A stretch of DNA of 64,000 nt, taken from positions 1-64,000 of the forward strand of contig JAFLBQ010000011.1 of NCBI GenBank assembly GCA_017303805.1, written 5' to 3'. Every line of letters begins with the position of its first letter. The first letter of the stretch is position 1. The DNA comes from Cytophagales bacterium. Its GTDB lineage: Bacteria; Bacteroidota; Bacteroidia; Cytophagales; Cyclobacteriaceae. A model generated the notes under the pieces. The model did not search any database, was not told the DNA's origin, and was given only the letters and a program-made list of their open reading frames with translations. Shown here in pieces: positions 33,593-44,100 of this stretch. Both the position numbers and the translations under genes were made by a program.

Positions 33593-35872
33593 ATGTCGCT
33601 AAAAATCCGCAAGCAAGACGCACTGAACTACCACACCCAGGGCCAACCGGGCAAAATTGAAGTAGTGCCCACTAAAATGTTGAGCACTCAACTCGACCTG
33701 GCCTTAGCCTACTCGCCTGGTGTGGCCGAACCGTGCAAAGAAATTGCCGCCAATAAAGACGATGTGTACAAATACACTTCGAAAGGAAACCTGGTTGCCG
33801 TAATCTCTAACGGCACAGCCGTGTTGGGCCTGGGCAACATTGGCCCCGAAGCAGCCAAACCAGTAATGGAAGGCAAAGCTGTGTTGTTTAAAAAGTATGC
33901 GGGTATCGACAGTTTTGATATTGAGATTGATGAGGAAGACCCGGACGCATTTATAAAAATTGTAAAGGCATTGGAGCCCACCTTTGGTGGTGTGAACCTG
34001 GAAGACATTAAGGCGCCCGAATGTTTTAAAATAGAAACCGAGCTGCGCGAAAAAATGCATATCCCCATTATGCATGACGACCAACACGGCACGGCAATTA
34101 TCTCCAGCGCTGCATTGCTGAATGCACTTGAAATCGTAGGCAAAAAAATTGAAGATATTATTCTGGTAGTAAATGGTGCAGGCGCAGCAGCCGTTTCATG
34201 CTCCCGCCTTTACATTGCTTTAGGTTTAAAAAAAGAAAACCTGATTATGTGCGACAGCAAAGGAGTAATAAATGCTGCCCGCACCAACTTAGATGCAACC
34301 AAGACCGAGTTTGTTACCAAACGCAAACTCAACACCTTGCAGGAAGCCATAAAAGGTGCCGATGTTTTTGTTGGGCTATCGGTAGCCGATGCAATTACAC
34401 CACAAGATGTGTTGAGCATGGCCAAAGACCCCATTGTGTTTGCGTTGGCCAACCCCAACCCCGAAATTGATTACAACGTGGCCATGAAAACCCGACCCGA
34501 TGTAATTATGGGTACAGGTCGCAGCGATCATCCGAATCAGGTAAATAATGTGTTGGGCTTTCCCTACATTTTCAGAGGCGCGTTGGATGTACACGCCACC
34601 GAAATAAACGAAGCCATGAAGTTGGCAGCCGTACACGCCCTGGCCGACCTGGCCAAAGAACCGGTACCCGATATTGTATTTCAGGCCTACGGAATTGATC
34701 GCTTGCAATTTGGCCGCGACTATCTTATCCCAAAACCATTAGACCCGCGGCTCATTACTACCGTATCGCCTGCGGTAGCCAAAGCGGCCATCGACTCGGG
34801 CGTGGCGCGCAACCCAATTACCGATTGGGGGCAATACCATCACGACTTGTTAAAGCGCGTAGGTATCGACCAGAAATTGACTTCGCGCATTATTGAACGT
34901 GCCAAGCAAAATCCGAAACAGATTGTTTTTGCAGAGGCCGATCATCCGAAAATTTTAAAGGCAGCGCAAGTGCTGCAGGATGAAAAAATTGCGCGCCCGA
35001 TCTTGTTAGGAAGCCGACCAGAAATTGAACGATTGATTGCCGAATACGGATTGGATTTAAGTGAATGTAAAATCATTGACCCACGCGAAGAAAAAGAACG
35101 CTCGGAAAGATTTGCAAAAGCGTATCATCAAAAACGACAACGCAAAGGCATTGCTTACCGCGATGCCGAACGGGCCATGCGCGATCGCAACGCATTTGGA
35201 GCCATGATGCTTGAGTTTGGTGAAGCCGATGCCTTGGTATCGGGCCTTACGAAAGATTATCCCAAAACCATTTTGCCTTCGTTGCAAATAATTGGAATGG
35301 CCGAAGGTGTAAACCGGGTTGCCGGTATGTACATTATCATGAACAAGAAGGGCACCTTCTTTTTTGCCGATTGTACGGTAAACGTAGATCCATCGGCTAA
35401 TGACCTGGTTGAAATAATCGGGTTAGCAGCCCGCGGGGTTAAGTTTTTTGACATTGAACCACGCGTAGCCATGTTATCGTACTCTAACTTTGGTTCAAGC
35501 AAAGGCCCCATTCCGGAAAAAACACGCGAAGCCGTGCGCATAGCAAAACAAAAATATCCGCAACTGATTGTGGATGGTGATATTCAGGCCAACGTAGCCT
35601 TTGATACTGAAATACAGCGGCAGATTTTTCCGTTTAGTGCGTTGGCAAAAGATGGTGCCAATACTTTAATTTTTCCAAACCTGGCCTCGGGCAACATTGC
35701 CTATAAACTGTTAATGGAAATTGGCGGAGCCGAAGCCATTGGCCCGATCTTGCTGGGTATGAAAAAGCCGGTGCACATTCTGCAATTGGGTAGTTCCATT
35801 CGGGATATAATCAACATGGCGGCCATTGCCGTGGTAGATGCCCAACTGCACGATCAGAATAACCGGTTGTAA
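33593..35872 (+). CDS. maeB: NADP-dependent malic enzyme with phosphotransacetylase-like domain
   Basis: The 759-residue cytoplasmic product is the long MaeB form. The malic enzyme part (about 1-400) has SPGVAEPC, a NAD(P)-binding VVNGAGAAAVSC and FALANPNPEI, and turns malate into pyruvate, CO2 and NADPH. The C-terminal part (about 425-759) is phosphotransacetylase-like (VFAEADHPKILKAAQ, LVSGLTKDYPKTI, FPNLASGNIAYKLL) and is thought to sense acetyl-CoA. It stands before the convergent mreB-like gene. Confidence 0.95.
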   Translation: MSLKIRKQDALNYHTQGQPGKIEVVPTKMLSTQLDLALAYSPGVAEPCKEIAANKDDVYKYTSKGNLVAVISNGTAVLGLGNIGPEAAKPVMEGKAVLFKKYAGIDSFDIEIDEEDPDAFIKIVKALEPTFGGVNLEDIKAPECFKIETELREKMHIPIMHDDQHGTAIISSAALLNALEIVGKKIEDIILVVNGAGAAAVSCSRLYIALGLKKENLIMCDSKGVINAARTNLDATKTEFVTKRKLNTLQEAIKGADVFVGLSVADAITPQDVLSMAKDPIVFALANPNPEIDYNVAMKTRPDVIMGTGRSDHPNQVNNVLGFPYIFRGALDVHATEINEAMKLAAVHALADLAKEPVPDIVFQAYGIDRLQFGRDYLIPKPLDPRLITTVSPAVAKAAIDSGVARNPITDWGQYHHDLLKRVGIDQKLTSRIIERAKQNPKQIVFAEADHPKILKAAQVLQDEKIARPILLGSRPEIERLIAEYGLDLSECKIIDPREEKERSERFAKAYHQKRQRKGIAYRDAERAMRDRNAFGAMMLEFGEADALVSGLTKDYPKTILPSLQIIGMAEGVNRVAGMYIIMNKKGTFFFADCTVNVDPSANDLVEIIGLAARGVKFFDIEPRVAMLSYSNFGSSKGPIPEKTREAVRIAKQKYPQLIVDGDIQANVAFDTEIQRQIFPFSALAKDGANTLIFPNLASGNIAYKLLMEIGGAEAIGPILLGMKKPVHILQLGSSIRDIINMAAIAVVDAQLHDQNNRL

Positions 35873-35922
35873 TTCGGTTTTAGAGTTTGAATTAACAACA
35901 CCGGGAAACCCGGTACGGTAAC

Positions 35923-36936
35923 TCACCGCAAAATTGCCTTATACCGGACCGGCTCTGATAACACCGCGCTCACTCCCCGGCTAACCGAAAGCAACGGCTG
36001 CGGATCGATATGTACCGGTAACTTAAAAATTTTGCGCAGGCGCTCGCTCAACCCTTTAAGCACGGCATTACCACCGGTAACGTAAATGCCACTTTTATAA
36101 ATATCACCGGCTAACTCGGGCGGGCAGATTTGCAACGATTGATGAATGCATTCTTCAATTTGTTGAAAGGGGCGCTCCAATACCCGGCTTAACTCTACCT
36201 GATTAATCCATCGGCTAACCGGAATGCCTTCCAGCAGATCCTTTCCTTTTACGCAGTAGGTTTCGGCTTGGCTGGCAACCGGTTCAAACACGCAGCCAAT
36301 TTTTTTCTTTACCTGTTCGGCTGTCTTTAACCCAATGGCCAGGTTATGTACCCGCCTGAAGTAATCCTGAATTTCTTCGTCCATGGCATCGCCTGCTACG
36401 CGCACCGATTGAAAGGCCGCTACGCCCGAAAGCGAGATAACCACTACTTCGGTAATGCCACCACCAATATCCACCACCAATTTACCCTCAGGTTCTTTAA
36501 TGTTAAGGCCCATGCCCAGAGCGGCCGCCATCGGTTCGTACACCAGGTGTATATGATGCGCAGAGAATTGCTCCAGCGTATCGCGAAGGGCGCGCTGCTC
36601 TACCGGTGTAGTATCGAACGGCACCCCTGAAATAAGGTAGTTAAAACCTCGCGAGAGGAAAGAAGGTTTGCCTGTACGGTTTATTAACTCGCGCACCAGC
36701 TTCTTTGCCGAATCGCCATCCGAAATTACTCCACCCTTCAAAGGCTTTACCGGTTTTAAATTCTCGTGTGTTTTTTCAAACATCTCATAGGCCTTCTCGC
36801 CCACAGCCTCCACCTTGTGATTGTGTTCGTTTACCACCAACACCGAAGGCTCGCTCAGCAAGATCTTGTGCTGATCGGTAAGTAAGGTATTGTTGTTACC
36901 TAAATCGATTGCCAGATTTCGGGATGGTGCAAACAC
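35923..36936 (-). CDS. MreB-family actin-like protein, divergent paralogue
   Basis: The 337-residue protein is an MreB/Hsp70-fold ATPase. The phosphate-1 motif reads IDLGNNNTLL instead of the usual DLGTANTLI. Phosphate-2 VVDIGGGITEVVVIS lies near 155-170, YEPMAAALGMGL near 135-147 and the adenosine motif VTGGNAVLKGL near 290-300. MreB filaments direct wall synthesis along the cell. It is not next to mreC or mreD, so it is likely a second copy rather than the main rod-shape gene. That interpretation is inference. Confidence 0.85.
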   Translation of the reverse strand: MFAPSRNLAIDLGNNNTLLTDQHKILLSEPSVLVVNEHNHKVEAVGEKAYEMFEKTHENLKPVKPLKGGVISDGDSAKKLVRELINRTGKPSFLSRGFNYLISGVPFDTTPVEQRALRDTLEQFSAHHIHLVYEPMAAALGMGLNIKEPEGKLVVDIGGGITEVVVISLSGVAAFQSVRVAGDAMDEEIQDYFRRVHNLAIGLKTAEQVKKKIGCVFEPVASQAETYCVKGKDLLEGIPVSRWINQVELSRVLERPFQQIEECIHQSLQICPPELAGDIYKSGIYVTGGNAVLKGLSERLRKIFKLPVHIDPQPLLSVSRGVSAVLSEPVRYKAILR

Positions 36937-37012
36937 AGTTTAAAAGTTTTTGCAAAGGTATTTGATTACGGTTGATAACCATTCTTTAACGAAAAGAAAA
37001 AGGATGCCAGCC

Positions 37013-37387
37013 TTATAGTACCGGTTGGCCAAACATGATGCGATGCCCATCGATTGTTCGAATACCAAATTCGCGCTGGCCCCAGGGTTTATCTTCAGGC
37101 TTACTCAGCATTTCAACTTTGTTGTTGTTAAACTCGGCATACAATGCATCGATGCGCTGCACATCCACATACGCAAAATAAGAGTGGTTGCGGGTTTCAT
37201 AGGCCGATTGATCATCGGCACACTCGCCCAGCATTACCACAAAATTATCCCGATACAGTTGGTGCCATCCAATGCCAGCTTCCCAATGCGTAGCAAAGCC
37301 CAGTTTGGTTTTATAAAACTCCACAGACCTGGCCAGGTCTTTTACAGCCAATACATGGCGGGTTGCGGTAATACGGGGTGTTGCCAT
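37013..37387 (-). CDS. VOC-family (glyoxalase/bleomycin-resistance) protein
   Basis: From ATG 37387 the product is 124 residues, the size of a single VOC module; the longer frame from 37480 would extend into the ruvA promoter region. Features include TRHVLAVKDLARSVEFYKTK and a C-terminal FGIRTIDGHRIMFG. The His in TRHVL, and Glu/His positions usual for metal binding, are only partly preserved. Substrates of this superfamily vary (methylglyoxal adducts, antibiotics, aromatics) and none can be assigned. It is divergent from ruvA. Confidence 0.85.
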   Translation of the reverse strand: MATPRITATRHVLAVKDLARSVEFYKTKLGFATHWEAGIGWHQLYRDNFVVMLGECADDQSAYETRNHSYFAYVDVQRIDALYAEFNNNKVEMLSKPEDKPWGQREFGIRTIDGHRIMFGQPVL

Positions 37388-37517
37388 AAGGCATTCATTT
37401 GTTTGGCTCGAAAGATTGTAAAAAAATAGCCAATGCAAACTGGGTTTGGGGCCGGCTGCACTATTTGCATCCCTGCCCAAATCCTCGTAAACTGCATTTT
37501 ATTTTTTAAGCTTTTCC

Positions 37518-38105
37518 ATGATTGCCTACTTAAAAGGAAAGCTCGCGTATAAAGAGCCCACATATGTGCTGTTGGAAGCGAACGGCATTGGCTACCAGGT
37601 GAGCATTTCACTCAATACTTTCTCGGAAATTAAAGATCGTGAAGACCTTACCTTGCTTACTTACCTGCATGTGCGCGAAGATGCCCACATCTTATACGGG
37701 TTTGCCTCGGCCTCCGAAAAGCAAATGTTTCAGCAGCTGATTTCGGTAAACGGAGTAGGCCCTAATACGGCCCTGGTTGTGCTTTCTTATTTAACACCGG
37801 CCGAGCTAAAAACAGCCATTGTGCGCGAAGATGTAACCACCCTGCAGCGCGTAAAAGGCATAGGTGGAAAAACGGCCCAACGGCTGGTACTCGAACTAAA
37901 AGATAAGCTTCGAAAAGACGGTGCAGAAGATGCCTCAAATGCAGGGGTGGTACACAATACTACCCGCCACGAGGCGTTAACTGCCTTAATTACGCTTGGC
38001 ATTGCCAAAGCTGCGGCTGAAAAGAGTGTGGATGCGGTCCTGAAAAAGTCAGGAAACAATCTTAGTTTGGAAGAACTCGTAAAGCAAGCACTTAAAAACG
38101 CCTGA
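37518..38105 (+). CDS. ruvA: Holliday junction branch migration protein RuvA
   Basis: The 195-residue product starts MIAYLKGKLAYKEPTYV and has the usual three domains: an N-terminal OB fold (1-63), tandem helix-hairpin-helix motifs (LISVNGVGPNTAL near 75-87 and LQRVKGIGGKTAQRLV near 110-125), and a C-terminal RuvB-binding three-helix domain (about 150-195). RuvA tetramers hold the four-way junction while RuvB pumps DNA. sprA follows by 8 bp; ruvA-sprA-gcvH is a conserved order in Bacteroidota. Confidence 0.96.
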   Translation: MIAYLKGKLAYKEPTYVLLEANGIGYQVSISLNTFSEIKDREDLTLLTYLHVREDAHILYGFASASEKQMFQQLISVNGVGPNTALVVLSYLTPAELKTAIVREDVTTLQRVKGIGGKTAQRLVLELKDKLRKDGAEDASNAGVVHNTTRHEALTALITLGIAKAAAEKSVDAVLKKSGNNLSLEELVKQALKNA

Positions 38106-38113
38106 ACCACGAT

Positions 38114-41100
38114 TTGACTGTACGACACCGGAAGATACTGCTCCTCCTGGGCCTTTTTATTGGGCTCTCCCCATGGGCCATGGGGCAACAGCCTACTGCC
38201 GTGCCTGCCGATACCAGCCGGGTGCGAATCGTAAACCCCTACAAGCCGGTTTTTCGCTTGCGCGATCGCTATGGCGACCCGCTTTCGTATTACCGCAGCA
38301 CTTCGCCTCTCTTTCTTAAAGATTCCAAAAACCTTGGCTTTAACTTAGAAATTGACACCGGGCGCCATTACAACCTCACCGAAAAAATCGGGAGCTTTAA
38401 CTACAGGCCCCCGTCCAGCATTTCGTTTGACGAATACAACCTTGAACAAGATAAACTTTTAAAGCGCAACTATTGGCAAACCCGCAGCCGCGCCCTGGAT
38501 GGCGAAAGTGCTGTAAGTGGCCGCGGCCTCATTCCGAAAATCTATGTAAGCCCCGTGCTGGACCGCATCTTTGGTGGCAGCTATGTAGAGCTTATTCCAC
38601 GGGGCTTTGTAAACCTGGACTTTGGCGGACAGTTTCAGAAAATAGAGAACCCCTCTATTCCTATCCGCCAGCAGCGCAACGGTGGGTTTGAGTTCGATCA
38701 GCAAATTAACCTGAGTGTGCAAGGCAAAGTGGGCGAAAAGCTGGCCGTTACCACTAACTTCGATAATAACAACTCATTCGACTTTCAAAACAATATGAAA
38801 GTAGAATACACCGGCTTTAAGGAAGACATTCTAAAAAAACTGGAGATCGGGAACGTTAGCCTGCCCCTCAACAACAGTTTGATTACCGGTTCGCAAAACC
38901 TGTTTGGTGTAAAGGCGCAAATGCAGTTTGGTAAGTTATACGTTACCGCATTGGCCACTACGCAGCGTGGCAAACAATCGAGCATTAAAATAAACGGCAG
39001 TACGAATGGCGCTTCGCAAGGCAGGCCTTTTGAAATTGTAGGTTCTAACTACGATGAAAACCGCCACTTCTTTTTAGGTCAGTTTTTCCGCGACAATTTC
39101 GAAGGCTGGTTAAGTACGCTGCCACAAATAACCTCGGGCGTAAACATTACCCGTGTAGAGGTGTATTTGTTAAACCGGCAAAACGATACGCAAACCCTGC
39201 GCAACGTGGTGGGCTTAATGGATATGGGCGAGTCGGATAAAATTTATCGAACCGGAGTAATTAACGCTAATGTTGCCCCGCGCTCGCCAACTGCCAACAG
39301 CGCCAACAACCTGTTTACTTTGCTGGGTAGCATCCCGGCCACCTCCGATGGTATTAATCAGGCATTGGAAGGCTTGGGTCTTGTAAACGGAACGGACTTT
39401 GAAAAAATTAATTCGGCCCGCAAACTGGCAGCCACCGAGTTCACATTCCATAAGGAACTGGGCTACCTAACCCTGCAACGCAAACTTCAAAACGATGAAG
39501 CCCTGGCCGTAGCATTTGAATATACCTACAATGGTCGCGCATACAAAGTTGGCGAGCTTTCGGAAGATTATGGTAACAAACCCGAGGATCAGGTAGCTTA
39601 TCTTAAATTATTGCGGCCACGCAAAATCGCCATCAAAGATCAGCAAGGTAGAATTCTACCTACGTGGAACCTGATGATGAAAAACATTTACAACCTGAAT
39701 GTGAGTGGCCTTACCCGCGATGGTTTTCAATTACGGGTAATCTACCGCGATGACCGCACCGGTATCGATAACCCGCAATTACAGGAGGGCGACTATGCCC
39801 GCACCCAGCAATTGATTCGCGTGTTTGGATTGGATCGGCTAAACCCGTACAACGATCCGCAACCCGATGGTAACTTTGACTACGTAGAAAAGATTACCAT
39901 TAATTCTGAAACGGGCACGATTATCATGCCCTACCTGGAACCATTTAATACTGCTTTGCGCGAGTTGTTTGCCAAAGAGGGTAACCTGGCGTTGCGCGAT
40001 CAGATGATTCGCAAATACGTGTACGATACGTTGTACCGCACCACCAAGGCCGAAGCCGAATTGGTTACCACCAAAAACAAATTCTACCTGACGGGATCCT
40101 TCAAGGCCGGGGCCGGCAAAGAAATCATCATTCAGGGTTTTAATATTTCGCAGGGCTCTGTTAAAGTATATGCGGGTGGTATGCCCTTAACCGAAGGCCT
40201 GGATTACACCGTAGATTACAACTTTGGTAAGCTTACCATTTTAAACGAAGGTATTCTTACATCGGGGAAAGACATTGACATTACCTACGAACAACAAGAC
40301 CCGTTTGCTTTCCAAACCCGATCGCTGCTGGGCACCCGGTTAGATTACAAGTTGAGTGATGATATCAACATTGGTTCCACGCTGCTGTATTATAACGAGC
40401 GGCCTTTGGTATCGCGTAACCTTATTGGCACCGAACCCGCGCGCAACCTGCAGTATGGGTTGGATTTTAATATGCGCAAGAACTCGCGCCTTCTTACCAA
40501 AATGGTAGATGCTCTTCCATTTCTGGAGACCAAAGAACCTTCTACCGTTACCTTGAATGCCGAATTTGCTCAACTGCTGCCGGGTACATCGAACATCGTA
40601 GATGGTGATGGCACTTCGTTTATCGATGATTTTGAAAACACCGCTACACCCTACAGCCTGCTTAGCCCGCAAGCCTGGAAATTAGCTGCGGTACCCATTG
40701 CGTTTGACGAAGCCGCTGGCGCCCCCAATGATTTGCGTGCCGGATACCGCAGGGCCAAATTAGCATGGTACCAGGTGGACAATTTGTTTTATCGTGCGGG
40801 TGGCCGGTTTAAACCTTCCAACATAACTGAAGATTACTTGAAGAATCATTACGTGCGGGCCGTACCGCCTAAAGAAATCTTTCCCTACTTCGATCCATAC
40901 GTTGGTAATTTCTTTGAGCAGATTTTTGATATGGCCTATTACCCCGAAGAACGTGGCCCTTACAACTATAACACAAACCTGAATCCCCAAGGGCGGTTGA
41001 ATAATCCCCGCAATAATTGGGCTGGTATTACCACTGCAATCCGTACAGAAGTAGATTTTGATAAAGCCAATATCGAATACCTTGAGTTTTGGTTACTCAA

Positions 41101-44100
41101 TCCTTTTATTAATAATGCTCAAGGTGTAATTGATGATGGTGTTAATCCACCTAAAGCCAATACATCAGGCGGCAAACTCTTGTTCCACCTCGGGAGCATT
41201 TCAGAAGATCTGATACGCGATGGGAAACATGGCTTTGAAAACGGCTTGCCAGCAGATGGCGACCTTTCGCCCCTAAATGTTACTGAAACTCCTTGGGGCT
41301 TTGTTACCAACAAACAATACCTCAACAACGCCTTTGATAATAACCCGGCCGGCCGGCCCAACCAGGATGTAGGGATGGATGGTATTGCCAACGCCCAGGA
41401 AGTTGATAAATTTCAAACCACATTTTTGAATTTGCTTAACCCGGGTGCCCGTGCTATTGCGCAGCAAGATCCTTCGGCCGATGACTTCAAGTATTTTTTG
41501 GGAGGCGATTTAGACGCACGCGATGCAAAAATTCTGGAACGTTACAAAAATTTTAACAACCAGGATGGCAACACCCCCGTGCTTACCGGCAACGAAGCTT
41601 TTGCAACCTCGGGTACAACCATACCCGATAACGAAGACCTGAACCAGGATAATACGCTAAGCGACCTGGAGGAATACTACAGCTACAGTATTGATTTAAG
41701 GCCAGGTACATTGCAAGTAGGCAGCAAGTACGTAGTAGATGCCGTTACCTCTGCCGAAAATCCAGATGCTACCTGGTATTTATTCCGCATTCCCGTAAGG
41801 CAGTTTGACGATGTGGTGGGTAACATTGACGGGTTTAAATCTATACGGTATGTGCGCATGGTGCTTACCGATTTTAGCGAACCCGTTGTGTTACGCATGG
41901 CCAAGTTTAGAGCTGTAGGTAACCGGTGGAGACGCTACACCGGCAACCTGGAAGAATCGCGCTTTGGCGAGCCTATCGAACCCAACCTCGACAACTTCTC
42001 GGTTTCGGTGGTAAACATAGAAGAGAACGGCCAGCAAAATGGCGTTAAGCCCGGTTACATCGAACCCCTCAGGCGCGATCGGGACAACACTTCGGCCGTG
42101 CAGCGGAGGCTTAACGAGCAATCGGTGCAAATGTGCGTAACGGAATTGCCCGATGGCGATGCCCGCGCCATTTACAAAAACGTATCGATGGACTTCTTCA
42201 ACTACGGGCGCATTAAAATGTTCCTCAGTGCGTACAACAGCAACCTTACAAAACCCATTCAAGATAATAAGTTGGTGGCCTTTTTGCGCCTGGGCACCGA
42301 CTTCGATGAGAACTATTACGAAATAGAATTGCCGTTAAAAATTACTCCACCCAATGTGCGCTCGCTCGAAGAAGTGTGGCCCGAAGAAAACCAGATTGAT
42401 CTTGATCTGAACGAACTTTATTCTTTGAAAGCAAAACGCGACCGCGAAGGTTTTAACCTGAGCATACTGTACCCGCAAGCGGGCCCCGAGCCTGCCGGCA
42501 AGCATGGCATTCGGATTTTGGGCCGCCCCGATTTAAGCCAGGTACGCACGATGATGATCGGCATTCGTAACCCACGCACCAACGATGGTAAAACCTATGA
42601 TGTTTGTTTGTGGGCCAACGAGCTACGCCTTACTGATTTTGATCGTACCGCAGGCTGGGCCGCCAACGTAGTGTTGAACACCAAACTGGCAGACCTGGGC
42701 ACGATAAGTACCTCGCTGCGCCACATAAGTTTTGGATATGGTGGGGTGCAATCTAAAATTTCAGAACGCGCGCGAGGCGAAACAACACGCTACGATGTGT
42801 CGGCAAATCTGAACATTGATAAACTCTTGCCTCAATGGACGGGATTGAAAATTCCTATGTTTATCAGTTACGAGAACAACACCATTAACCCGAAGTACGA
42901 CCCGGCCAACCCCGATTTGCGCATACAGGCTGCACTCCAATCTTTTGCTACCGATGGCGAGCGAGAGGAGTACCTGAAGATAATTCAGGATCGCACCATC
43001 AGGCGAAGTTTAAACTTTAACAACGTACGCAAAGTAAAAACCCGCGAAGGGGCTACACCCCACTTGTGGGACGTAGAGAATTTTGCTTTTACCTACATCT
43101 TCAGCGAAGCAACGCAAACCAATTTTAACCTGCGCGAAAACACCCAACGCAATTACCGGGGCTCTGTGGTGTGGCAATACTCGCCTACGTTTAAAGGCTT
43201 TGAGCCGTTCAAAGAATCGAAAGGGTTTAAGTCTCCGTACTTTAAACTTCTTAAAGACTTTAATTTTAACCCCATGCCCAGCACCATTACCGTGCGGGGC
43301 GAGTTAGACCGGTCGTTTAATAAAATGGTGTATCGCAATGCGAGCAGCGATGCCGGCAGTTCGCTGCCCAACTTTCAAAAATATTTTGTGTTCAATCGTT
43401 TCTACAATGTGCGTTGGAGCTTGACAAAAGCGTTGGCGCTGGATTATGCTTCGCGCGTAAATGCGATAATAGACGAGCCCGATGGCGACCTGGACAACCG
43501 CGACTCTCTTCAGATTGTAATCAACAACCTGAAGAAGTTAGGCCGAATGAAAAACTTTGATCAAACCCTAACGGCCACCTATACGCTCCCTTTTGAAAAG
43601 TTGCCGCTTACCAACTGGCTTACTGCCGAATACCGCAACACGGCAGGCTACAACTGGCAAGCCGGTCCACTGGAAAAAGACGAGAGTTTGCGCCTGGGCA
43701 ACATCATTCAAAACTCGCAAGACCAGGCATTGAGTGGCCGCATCGACATGGTGAAGTTGTACAATAAGATCGGGTTTTTAAAAAATATTAATACACCCCC
43801 GCGCCCGGCCAGGCCGCCTACAACACCACCAACCAAACCGGCTCAACCCGATACGGTTAAGCGGCCACCCGACTTAAAAGCGTTGAAAGGAGTTTTTCGT
43901 TTACTTATGTCACTTCGTAGCATTACCGGCACTTATACAATTACCGAAGGTACTTTGCTACCGGGCTTCATGCCCGAACCGTACCTATTTGGTTTGGATA
44001 AGGGTTGGGGCGCACCCGGTTGGGGCTTTGCTTTGGGGCAGCAGGAAAATGGGTTTCAGAAAAAGGCCGCTCAAAATGGTTGGCTAACTACCAACAACAG

